Source of the DNA: Curvularia sp. ZM96
Taxonomy: Eukaryota > Ascomycota > Dothideomycetes > Pleosporales > Pleosporaceae
NCBI GenBank assembly: GCA_022457065.1
Contig: JAJGBQ010000002.1
Coordinates: 3,844,001 to 3,908,000, forward strand
Reading direction: 5' to 3'
DNA length: 64,000 nt
How positions within the stretch are numbered: position 1 is the stretch's first letter; each line of letters starts with the position of its first letter. Below are positions 22,986-32,202 of the stretch, one piece after another. The position numbers and the translations under genes are program-made. Under the pieces are notes generated by a model. That model worked only from the letters and a program-made list of their open reading frames with translations, made no database searches and was not told where the DNA came from.

Positions 22986-25285
22986 ATGGCCTTAAATAGC
23001 CATCGATTATTTGCGGGTCGGAGGCGTCGCTATCCTTCCAATGTCTTTGGCATTCCCTGTTCGGTGCCATCGTATTTACGGATACTCGAAAAGACGCAGT
23101 GGGTCAAGCGACCAGTCGAATCTGCTGGGGAATCTGCTGGGGATTTCAATGTCACAAAACCAAAACCATGGTGGCCCATCGGCGAACCGCGGCAGCATTT
23201 TGGACCAAAAGCGCGTATACCCGATCTCTTCCATAGAAAAGATGACGTACATCTGAAACTTGCAGCCCAACAGTTGGAGTGGTACGAGACTCCACCGCGC
23301 CTTCACCACGATCTTCTGGGAGCAGTGGCAAAGGTAGGGCGCCTCGAGGAGCGCATTAACTATACCTTCAAAAACAAGATGATGTGCGTCGAAGCACTGA
23401 AGCTCACATCATCAGTAACGCCTCTGTTTTTCAAAGGCATGATCCATAAAATTGATCGAAACAAACGCCTAGCATTGCTGGGCGATCGGGTGCTCAGTAT
23501 GGTTTTGTGTGAAATCTGGTTTCCTACGGGTAACTTACCAGGTGTGTTCGGCTCATAGCTCATTTGATTCAGACTGACACTTGGACAGGTGACTGTAAGT
23601 GTCCTCTCACTGATTTCGTATACGACAACGTCTAAGTCAGCATATCCTATAGATACGAGGATGCGCATAGAGGTAGAATCGAGAGCTTCACTAGCCGAAA
23701 AAGGCCGTGTCCTTGGTATAGACAAAGAACTACTGCTTCCCGAAGGCGTTGATGACCCAGACACCTTTCAGATTGCTGAGGCTCTCGAAGCGGTAATCGG
23801 GGCTATCTATCTGGACTCTGGTAAAAGCACTGAAGTGGTGAGAAATGTCATCAGCCATATCAAACTGGACGACCATATATTCTTGAGGCCAAACTCTAAA
23901 TCACAAAAGGAACAAAACAGGAGAGAGTTTTGGTATCATCATGCGGAAGGAGAACTACTACATGACAAGACCGAATTGCTGGAGCGCGAGGCACTTGGGT
24001 TGCAGAAGGAGATGCAGGATGTCGATACACCCGTCACGAAGCAGCAAGTTGGCGAACCTACCGATGACTCCCAGATACAGGTTACCGCAAAGACAAAAGC
24101 CGAAGCTCTGGATCACAAGGCAACAGCGTTGCATAGTGCAACGGGAGATACGAATACTTCCACCGAGGAGCTAAAAGACAATTTGACTATTGATGCTCAT
24201 ATGAAGGTGCTCATCAAAAGACGTGTCGAACATCTGAAATCATGGTCATTGCGAAAGGAGAAGGGAAGTTCTATTGCCTTCGGAGAAAGCCAACAAGGTG
24301 ACAAACCTGGCGTGGACTTACAAACCCGAGTGGGTAGCAAAACGAACGCTGTCGATGACTCGCAACCATTCGTAAGTGATACAGAGCTGTCGTGACGCCA
24401 AACAATTCTGGAATCTGAGAAAAATAAAATCATGAACACGTCCAAATTGTAAGTGTATTGGCTGACGCCGTGGCATTGTAGGACAGCATGTTATCCGGCG
24501 ATTCCGCACACAGCGGCATTCCAATAACCGCAACAGCGCAGAAAGATCCACCAGCCTCAATCATTCGGAGACAGAGCAGTCCAGAAGTCGCAAGAGATCC
24601 AGCTACCGAAACTCCCCGAGTATTGTCGACATTGGAAGTACGTGAGGAGACTTCTGAGCCACCAAGATGGACCAGTGCAACTGTTACAGATCTGGTGCGG
24701 GGCATAAAAGCATGCAACAGGCGAAGTACCACTTCATCCTCAAACCGAGCACGAAAACGTTGGGCTATTGAACGCCGAGAGCTTCTGAAAGAGGCGTGGG
24801 ATGCTGCCATTAAGAAAGCGCTGAATCTCCGTGAGCTGCACCTGCCAGCTGATACCGGAGCATTATATGAGGAAATACTTAAAGAAAAGCTAGAGGTTGT
24901 CTTGGAGCGAGAACAGCGTTTGAAAAAAGAGCGGGATATTGTATATACAATAGAGCAAAGCCCTGCGCCAAAAGACCCTCGGCAAACTGATATCCCTTTT
25001 GCTAAAGAACACATCTCTTCAGATCTTGCCCAGGAAACACATAGCAATCTGAAAAAAACAAAACTACGCGCAACGAAGCCTACGCCGCTTCACGAAAAAC
25101 TTGAGCAGCATGGATTTGATTTTCTATTTCCGAACGAGCCAACGAGAGAAGCTGGGTCTTGCGTCTGGGTACCTGCAAAATCAAAAAAGACTGTGGTTCG
25201 CGATAAAAACGTGGATCTGACACAAAAACGATTCCCCTGGTATGCTCAGAGAGTTAGACATCGCACGGGGCCTGGAGATCTATGA
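22986..25285 (+). CDS. Degenerate RNase III-domain protein with long charged C-terminal extension
   Basis: I read four exons: 22986-23541, a 6-nt microexon 23589-23594, 23653-24371 and 24482-25285, giving 694 aa. The RNase III fold is visible at about residues 118-255: RLEERINYTFKNK, NKRLALLGDRVL, then SRASLAEKGRVLGI and IAEALEAVIGAIYLDSG. Two of the four catalytic acidic positions are changed: the Glu of the signature is A163 and the following Asp position is E230, while D167 and E233 remain. Activity is therefore doubtful. No double-stranded-RNA-binding domain is seen. The tail is Lys/Glu-rich and partly helical. Joining the last exon depends on the GTAAGT at 24372. Without it the protein stops at 24395, and 24488-25285 would be a separate frame. 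The start ATG is the first in frame. Confidence 0.7.
23589..23594 (+). other. Predicted 6-nt microexon (GTGACT)
   Basis: The microexon is flanked by ...TTGGACAG on the left and GTAAGTGTCC on the right. It supplies the end of a Gly codon, one Asp codon and the first base of a Tyr codon, producing WFPTGNLPGDYTRMRIE across both junctions. The introns on each side are 47 and 58 nt, normal sizes for this genome. Confidence 0.65.
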
Positions 25286-25385
25286 TGCACAGTACGATGC
25301 TTGATTGGACTCAAGAAACACGAGATTTTGAAAATTGGAGGCTGTTAGTGGGAGCCTGGTCGCGCTATCGTCTACAAAATCACCA

Positions 25386-25619
25386 AGTTATCTCTTCCAC
25401 AACTAGTGAAACCAGGAAATAACGGCCCATAAAACCATCCTACATTACAGTAACATAACTACTTTTAAAAGTAGTTGTAGTTATCATAGTTGTATATTAT
25501 ATACTACATGTTATCACTGATAAATCTAATTTTCAAAGTCGTTATAGTTGCCACAGTCTTTTATCGCTCACTACGTGGATAGCTTTGATTTTCCGGTTTT
25601 ACTAATTGTGGGAGAGGAC
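25386..25619. mobile_element. MITE, copy 1 (non-autonomous inverted-repeat element)
   Basis: Imperfect terminal inverted repeats are seen: TCTCTTCCACAACTAGTGAA from 25391, and on the opposite strand CTCTCCCACAATTAGTAAAA ending near 25615. Inside is a perfect 20-nt palindrome AACTACTTTTAAAAGTAGTT at 25457-25476. The same termini and palindrome recur at 39081-39305. No open frame is present. Exact borders and target duplication are uncertain in this diverged copy. Confidence 0.65.
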
Positions 25620-25799
25620 ATTTCTTGAACTGGATGAGACACCTTATTCGACAGTATCCTTTTACTCTCCCATAATTTCATATCCCATAATTTCGAGTAT
25701 ACCTTTTGCAAATTTCGCTTCGCTCGTAGATAGTTTCACTCTAGGAAACCCTCGAGCTTAGACAGAATGTCTTGGCATGCCTCTTGTGGCGTCTGCAGC

Positions 25800-25918
25800 G
25801 AGACATTCTGGCATTGGCCAATCATATCAAGCCCCCTATTGGTCGTACGCCGCGTCTTCAAGCGACCCAGGAGCAAGAGATTCTGGTATTGACCAATCAC
25901 GTCAAGCTCGTGTTGGTC
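25800..25918 (+). repeat. Two imperfect ~43-bp direct repeats, each with a CCAAT box
   Basis: Copies lie at 25800-25844 and 25877-25918. Both share the order GAGA, TTCTGG, ATTG, CCAATCA, TCAAG and TTGGTC, with a few substitutions and a 2-nt difference. Each contains a forward CCAAT and an inverted one (ATTGG or TTGG). They lie about 170-290 bp upstream of the Clr5 gene start and also inside an open frame 25777-26142 (121 codons). They could be promoter modules or coding repeats. Confidence 0.55.
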
Positions 25919-26089
25919 CTTCCTCTAGGCATCCTTCTCAGCCTTATCATCTCTATAATTCTCAAGCACCCTCAGATTTTCTGGTGAGACTTAAATCACT
26001 TTCATACCCAACAAGAAACTCTTCTTTGTTACTGTTCTTATCTTATTCATTATTCATCGTCGTGGCGCTCAGGGCTGCGTGTGATCAGC

Positions 26090-27274
26090 ATGGCATCGAG
26101 GCTTACCAAACACAAGCCTTTACTATGGCAGTTGTACATTGAGAAAAACCTCACGGCCAAGCAGATCGCCAAGTATATGCATGAGGAGCACCAGTTGAAA
26201 TGCAGGTATGCATCTTGTCGCTCGATTCTTAATCTACCTTACCTGGCTAACTCAACCTAGTGAGGGAGTGTACCAACGCGCTTTTAAGAAATGGGGGTTC
26301 AAAAAATACTGCGATGGCAGCGATTGGGTTTGGGTCGACAAGAAGCAGAGAGAGCGAGAGGCTTTAGGAAAAAAGACACAGTTTACGTTCAACGATCGAG
26401 TCATGGATGATGCCAAAATTCAGAAGGAAATCTCGCGTAATGTGAGCAGTCTCCAGCAGATGACGACCGGTGAGTGTTGCAACTGAAACACGAAGTAAAC
26501 AAATGCTAATACGTAAATTCAGTCACCACTCCAGGGACGCCAAACGGCTGGACTGCCATAACTCTGACCGCGTCTACGCCTGACTATGAGCTCCGAGGCT
26601 CTCACTTTCCGTACGGCGAGAGTCCGGTCGAACAAGAAGCGAATGCAGACACCCTTTCAGCGGCGGATAATTCAAACCATGGTTCCGCTGTCAATATCGA
26701 TCTGGCAAGGCAGGTCGACGTTGATGTAGATATTAAATTTCTGGAGCAAACCTTACTGAAATACCTTACAATTAGCGACACGCTGGCTGGACCACCTCTG
26801 ATCGCCATGCAAGACGAGGCGATGGCAGTCGTATCAAAAATCGCCAATGGATTGTCCGTGAGGGCCGTATCAAAAGTCATCAATCCAGTCGTCATGATGG
26901 CCAAGTTAATGATCACCATTAAAGTCGCCCTGACGGCCGAATCAGTAATCATCCACGAAATCACCGCACACCTAACCCCCGATCATATCATTCTAACAGC
27001 CGTATGCATTATCGATAACTACAAAGTAACATACGAGGTAAAACGTGAAAGAGTAAGGGCTTCTACTCGACATACGCAAACAGAAGAATCTTCATCATCT
27101 CCTTATTTATACAGTCGGTGGTTCTGGACGAGTGAGAGTCTAGACCTTTTCTATGACAGGCAATCCTCCGGACCCCGGAGGGCGTCAATTTCCCAAACAC
27201 CAACGCTGGCAAGCTCGCCAGACACTGAGATAGACATGTGGGCAGACCCTCAGATGCCCGAGCCTATTTTTTAG
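26090..27274 (+). CDS. Clr5-domain protein
   Basis: The N-terminal Clr5 domain is a short module found mainly in filamentous ascomycetes, named after fission yeast Clr5, a factor in heterochromatic silencing. Exons 26090-26205, 26261-26469 and 26523-27274 give 358 aa. The domain reads HKPLLWQLYIEKNLTAKQIA, KYMHEEHQLKCS across intron 1, then YQRAFKKWGFKKY, which is the expected W...LY...L...I...M...Y...WGF pattern. The remainder has no recognised domain; about residues 195-285 are rich in Ile, Val and Ala and strongly helical, and the C-terminal 70 residues are Ser-rich. Such genes are often lineage-specific and multi-copy. The function is not known from the sequence. Confidence 0.8.
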
Positions 27275-27310
27275 CGCACAAGGAAGAAAAAACCAGTGGA
27301 TAATGTATAG

Positions 27311-27345
27311 ACAGAGCTTTGAGGGATTTGAACCGACGCGTTTTT
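27311..27345 (-). pseudogene. tRNA 3'-end-like fragment (Leu-type resemblance)
   Basis: On the minus strand the sequence reads GGTTCAAATCCC followed by TCAAAGCTCTG. This is the T-arm consensus plus an acceptor end similar to the end of fungal tRNA-Leu genes. The upstream part does not fold into a cloverleaf and the T stem has mismatches, so I see a relic and not a gene. Confidence 0.25.
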
Positions 27346-27617
27346 AAACTAGTGGCTATTCAGATCTCAAATATTGTCATATCCACAACATACAATTCTG
27401 AGTTTGGGATATGTTGTTAGTGCAGGATAATCTTACATAATATAGTAACACATTTCTAGTGTAATCGATGGATATATTGGCTTATTTCTTTTTCATTTCT
27501 TTTTCATTTTTCACTAATGGCTCGCCTGTGGCGATTGGCCTATCCAAAAAGTATCTCAAAAAGCGGCAGGCCGCCCCTCGGCCCACCAAAAACCAAAGGT
27601 CAAAAAAAAAAGGTTTT

Positions 27618-27685
27618 GCCAAAGTAGGGGTTCGAACGCGACACCTCGAACTCCAGGGCTTCTGGCTCTGCGTCTCGATATTGGC
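27618..27685 (-). pseudogene. tRNA-like relic, 68 nt
   Basis: The ends pair (GCCAA with TTGGC), a central CCAG/CTGG hairpin occupies the anticodon-arm position, and GTTCGAAC sits where a T loop would be. The T stem does not pair and no D arm is clear. A run of A/T follows on the 3' side of the minus strand, a layout also seen in tRNA-derived SINEs. Confidence 0.25.
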
Positions 27686-28314
27686 TTATATGTAGGTCTA
27701 TTGAAGGTTGAGAATTAACGATTCCTCGTGATTTATTGAGTATAGAGAGCGGAAGTTGTAGTACAGGGACGTGTATTGTGTACAGGATGTCAGAGACACA
27801 TTCTGGACAATGTCATGATCTTTATGGATGAACATGTTGAGACCAAAGTGAGACGTCGTACTTCTCCGCATAAGTGTTCTCGCATGCTATAAGCTCTATT
27901 TGTCAACTCGTCTCCCTGTAAGCCGTTGCACCGCCTCATGTTGCTATTGGATGATACCACAATGATCAAAACTACAGTACAGGTTCTGGACACTGAAACC
28001 TTCGGCCGATCTTAGTGTAATTCCCCCTCCGAACAACCAGAGCAGCGTAGCCTTGTCATTGGGTTATACCAGAAAGTCTTGTACAGCGCCGCAGATACTA
28101 AACGAATGTCATTGGTTGGTTCCAGGATGTTCTGTTTCTATCATTGCACTGACACGTTGTCGCCTGTTGTCCAGCAATTCGAAGATGTCAGTGCAGCGTG
28201 GGAGGATGATAAATGAAGAAGAGGGGACTGCCGGCATCGTCTTCATCCGCAGACAACGAAGACATTCATTCCACAGAAGATTAATCTCGAAATACTCTCT
28301 ATCCTTTCTCCACA

Positions 28315-28552
28315 ATGATTCTTACGGCTGAAGCAGCTGTGGGTATTGTAGGCGTGGTGGTCACACTACCTCCAACGATTTACGTCCTCTGGAAACTGAG
28401 CAACCGTCTTTGTTGCATTCCGTCCAATGAAGGTGCGTCTATACCTCACTCTAGAATTATTTTGGATTATTGTAAGTACTAATTCATACGATGCAGAACA
28501 TGAGCTTAAGTCGATTGGAGCCCAAGTCGACCACTCTATGCGCAATCCCTAA
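28315..28552 (+). CDS. Small predicted membrane protein, 57 aa
   Basis: Two exons, 28315-28432 and 28497-28552, are joined by a clean intron (GTGCGT donor, GATGCAG acceptor) into 57 residues. The first 30 form a hydrophobic segment (EAAVGIVGVVVTLPPTIYVL), probably one transmembrane helix, followed by WKLSNRLCC and a short charged end. The family is not recognised. It could be a real short protein or the surviving 5' end of a longer gene whose remainder has been lost. Its position in the A/T-rich segment next to relic sequence favours the second reading. Confidence 0.35.
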
Positions 28553-29014
28553 AGAAAACCATGTCGAAATCGACCCGTTTACCCAGTTTCCTTGGCGAGT
28601 TTCTAGGGTAGAGGTGTGGCGCTGCCAAGTCTTATCTACTGGGGAATAACACCTTAGCTGGTATAAGATAAGAAGAGTTGTTCTTGCTTGTCTCGCTTCG
28701 TACATTGCGAAGGCGTTTGGGTCGTACGTGTATTTGGAATGTAGATCGTATTACGTTCTCTAGCTTCATCGTTGCCGTATGGAACATGTGGGTATAGGGA
28801 TTTCGGCACTTGATATCTAATAGTATCCCATTTCAAACTTTGATGACACGAGTTGCTTCAGGTACGAATGTCGATTTGGACGCTAGAACGGGTAGATCAG
28901 GTTGCGACCAGGGTGGCTATGACGTTGGCTGTCGATCATGTATCACGTTGCGATATCTAAAAGAGCAACAATCAAAATCGTATGCATACATATCTAGCTC
29001 TACATACTGGTCCG
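28553..29014. other. Intergenic region 3' of mitochondrial prolyl-tRNA synthetase
   Basis: No gene is seen in 462 bp. It marks the right edge of the variable segment, since the next gene is conserved housekeeping. Confidence 0.4.
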
Positions 29015-30859
29015 TTACAACTGGCTCAGCAGTTCCGAGATTTCGCTTCTCAGCTGCTGCAAGCCAACCTCTTTCTTGACACCCAGTCTCCGACACTGCA
29101 CCTCTACTTCCTTCTTCTCCTTCCAGCCTCTTCCGAGCACAACAACGACGGGGTACCCTATCAAATCCGCGTCCCTGAGCTTCCACCCTAGATTCTTTCC
29201 TGTTCGGTCGTCGAGAACTACGTCTACGCTTTCATTTCCTCCTCCATACAACAGGTCGTAGACCTCCGTGATGTCCTTTTCTTCTGTCTGCGGAGCGCCG
29301 AGGACGATGACTTCGTATGGTGCAATGGCTCGAGGCCAATTTAGACCTTTTCCGTCGGAGAGAAGGGATGCTACGGCACCGATGATGCGCGAGACGCCAA
29401 TGCCATGGCAGCCCATTTGTATGGGTGAGGCGAGGTTTTGATCCGGGAGGGCAACGACGGCTTTCAGAGGCTCGCTGTAGCGGGTACCCAGATGGAAAGT
29501 GTGGCCGACCTCGATGGCTTTTTGGACGTTCAATTTTCCTTGCGCGCAGCTGGAACATGAGTCGCCAGGTTTAGTGATTGTGAGATCTACATTTGACGAT
29601 TCAGTGTTATGGGACAAAGATTGGTCGTATAGATCGATGGTGTTGGTGGCCTTGGGAAGGAGGGTTGATAGGGTGGAGGATTCGATACCTGTGTCCATCT
29701 CCATGTCTGCAGGCAATGCTTTTTTGACAGCGTGTAGATTGACGAATCTCGAAACGTTTTCCCATGATGCTTTGTCGTTTGCTGCTAGCTCAGGCGGCCG
29801 TGGTATGTGGACGTTGATTGTTGTCTTCTTATCTACGCTGATCCCTGTGAATATGATTGTGTCTTTGGTATTCGGCGCTGTCTCAACCTTCTTTTCTACG
29901 AGCTCTTCATTGGCGACATAATCGCATGAGCTGCATGACCACACGTTGTCTTCGCCTTTTGGTGATACGAAATGATACTCGTGGCTTAGCTTGCCACCCA
30001 TATTGCCAGAGTCGGCGTCAGCGACCAGGTAAGGAAGCTTGAGTTCGTTGAAGAGATTGTTGTAGGCTTCCCGTACTGATTCGTAAGTCTTCAGAGCGGC
30101 TTCTGAAGAGTAGTCGAAAGTATACAAATCCTTCATCATGAACTCTTTTGCTCGTAACAATCCTTGTCTAGGCCGTCGTTCGTCGCGATACTTGCGGCCT
30201 ATCTGGTATAGCCTCAATGGCAGATCCTTGTACGAATGTACCATACTGGCAACAAGAGCTGTAATTTCCTCTTCGTGTGTAGGTGAAAGCAGAAACCCGG
30301 ATTCTCTCCTATCTTTGATACGAAGGAGTTCTGAGTTTGCAGAATAACGGCCAGATTGTCGCCATAACGACTCAGTGGTGATGGTAGAGAGCGAGAGTTT
30401 CGAAGCACCTATCGAGCTCATATGCTTATCTATGAGCGCCTCGAGTTTATTTTGCACGCGCAAACCAAGTGGCAGAAGATGGAAGACTCCTGAATGTGCC
30501 TGCACGTGATGAGTTCATGTACATGTGGATGGAGCGGCGGGATGTACCTGACGCAGAAAGCCACTGCGTATAAGCAAAGAATGTGACTCGTCTTTTTCAT
30601 CTGTCAGTAAATTGCATGGCAACAGGCAATGAGGCATACTTGCCTTGCTCTCCATCTTGTGGTGATATTCCACCGGTTGGTGCCCAGAACTTCGATAACC
30701 GATTCCTTGAGTCGGTCTGCGGCAACAGTCAATTTCATATAAGAATACAATAAATCCATTGAAGAATCTTACAGCTATCTGTCTAGTTATCTGGTAGCCT
30801 TGAATTTGTATTCTCGCTGTGCGTGGTTGCCGCAAAGCTTTCCACATATGAGTCGCCAT
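29015..30859 (-). CDS. AIM10: Mitochondrial prolyl-tRNA synthetase (class II)
   Basis: The enzyme charges mitochondrial tRNA-Pro. Exons 30859-30773, 30716-30644, 30600-30548 and 30499-29015 give 565 aa. The N-terminus MATHMWKALRQPRTARI is basic and lacks acidic residues, as expected for a mitochondrial presequence. Next comes the ProRS opening RNRLSKFWAPTGG, LLIRSGFLRQ joined to AHSGVFHLLPLG, motif 2 YQIGRKYRDERRPRQGLLRA with KEFMMKDLYTFD, an editing-domain-like insertion with SGNMGGKLSHEYHF, and motif 3 MGCHGIGVSRIIGAVA. The C-terminal anticodon-binding domain follows. Intron 2 (30643-30601) uses a GC donor, AAG|GCAAGT. The gene diverges from uL10m, another mitochondrial translation protein. 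Confidence 0.94.
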
Positions 30860-31155
30860 GCCCGCACAGCTGCGGAAACGCCCTAAGTAACAGTACAGCA
30901 GCAATTGAAAGTAGTTCAGTATGGGTTCAAAGAGCGAAAGTACAATGAATTGCAGGTCTGTTTTCACGATAGTCTGCTCCTGCTGAGCGCCGCCATCTTG
31001 AAGTCCCGAGCACGGACCAACTCCGAACCTGAAGCGTATGGAAATATTTGGAGACGCAACTCGGCCTCTCCATTGTGTCACGACCACATCTCATGTGAGT
31101 GCTATACCTCTATGGTCGGACCGCACTCTCTCTTACAATTGCTAACAATATCAGA
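30860..31155. promoter_or_regulatory. Bidirectional promoter of two mitochondrial-translation genes
   Basis: Only 296 bp separate the divergent starts of mitochondrial prolyl-tRNA synthetase and mitochondrial ribosomal protein uL10m. CTCACA/TCTCATG-type sequence and a TAACAATATCAG stretch directly before 31156 are visible. No TATA box is obvious. Confidence 0.5.
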
Positions 31156-32202
31156 ATGCCTCCACGAATATGCATACGGCCACGCGCCCTCTGCGCCTGC
31201 GCCTCGCGCCCCAACCATGTCATGTCTATGCCTGCAATCGCAACCTACGCCTCGGTTGCAACAGCCTCAGCAACTACCCCCGCACCTCCAATACAGCAGA
31301 CACACAAAGCCGTAGCCCCGGTACTACGGTATCCGCCCACCCAACCGCCCTCTCACAAGCCCCCAGAGGTCCGCAAGACGCAATTGCACAGGCAATATCA
31401 ATCGCTGCTGAAATCTTCGCCCTTGATCCTGATCTTCCAACACAACAATGTTAAAGCCGTGGAATGGATGAGCATACGAAGGGAGCTCGCTATTGCGCTG
31501 AGAAAGCTTGACGCTCAGAGAGCAAGCAGCGGAAAGGAAACGCTGGCAGACGAGATCAGGATGCAAGTTGTGCAAACGAACATCTTTGCAAGCGCATTGA
31601 GGATCGTTGAGTTCTTCCACCCACAAGAATCTTCTCTGGAACACGCACAGCATCCCACAGACCCACGAACAGCGACTAGCGCCCAGATACCGCAGACCAG
31701 CAACCGCGTCGACGACGAGCGCTTCACTCACGGCTTGTCGAGACACGCCTACGAAGTCGCAAACAACAGGAAGTTGAAGTTGGAATTGGAGCCTCTACTA
31801 TCTGGCCCTCTTGCCGTTGTGGCGTTCCCCACCGTCTCACCAGAGTATCTCAAGGCTGTGCTCTCCATCCTTTCACCTTCGAAACCAGACTTCCCGGCTC
31901 CGAGCCGCAAAGCGAACCCAGACTACTACGAGCCAGCCGTACAGGCCGGTCTTCAAAAGCTGATGCTGCTGGGTGCAAGGGTCGAGGGCAAGGTCTTCGA
32001 CGCAGAAGGTGCCAAGTGGGTTGGCGGTATTGGCGGAGGTCTTGACGGTCTCAGGGCACAGCTTGTTCACATGCTTCAAGGCATTGGCGGAAGCCTTACT
32101 AGTGCATTGGAAGGTGCGAGCAAGAGTCTCTACTTCACTGTTGAGTCCAGGCGAATGGATATGGAGGAGAAGGAAAAGGGACCTGAAAAGAAGAAAGAAT
32201 AA
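31156..32202 (+). CDS. MRPL11: Mitochondrial large-subunit ribosomal protein uL10m
   Basis: This is the L7/L12-stalk base protein of the mitochondrial ribosome. It is a single exon of 348 aa. The N-terminal 40 residues are rich in Arg, Ala and Cys with no acidic residues (MPPRICIRPRALCACASRP), a mitochondrial targeting signal. The uL10 core begins at PEVRKTQLHRQYQSLL, continues with LILIFQHNNVKAVEWMSIRR, and later ELEPLLSGPLAVVAFPTVSPEY. The C-terminus is a lysine/glutamate-rich tail. I start at 31156 because the reading frame upstream lacks a better ATG with targeting character. The bases just before it (TAACAATATCAG) also look like a splice acceptor, so a leader intron is possible. Confidence 0.88.
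   Translation: MPPRICIRPRALCACASRPNHVMSMPAIATYASVATASATTPAPPIQQTHKAVAPVLRYPPTQPPSHKPPEVRKTQLHRQYQSLLKSSPLILIFQHNNVKAVEWMSIRRELAIALRKLDAQRASSGKETLADEIRMQVVQTNIFASALRIVEFFHPQESSLEHAQHPTDPRTATSAQIPQTSNRVDDERFTHGLSRHAYEVANNRKLKLELEPLLSGPLAVVAFPTVSPEYLKAVLSILSPSKPDFPAPSRKANPDYYEPAVQAGLQKLMLLGARVEGKVFDAEGAKWVGGIGGGLDGLRAQLVHMLQGIGGSLTSALEGASKSLYFTVESRRMDMEEKEKGPEKKKE

Larger units (their letters stand above)
27275..28314. other. A/T-rich gene-free region with tRNA-like relics
   Basis: No protein gene is supported. The stretch contains homopolymer tracts (A run at 27602-27611), a repeated TTTTTCATTTC motif near 27486-27508 and two tRNA-like fragments listed separately. It looks like decayed repeat sequence. 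Confidence 0.4.

Noticed and set aside
27468..27695. 75-codon frame in the island
   Set aside because: It covers homopolymer tracts and a tRNA-like relic on the other strand; no protein character.
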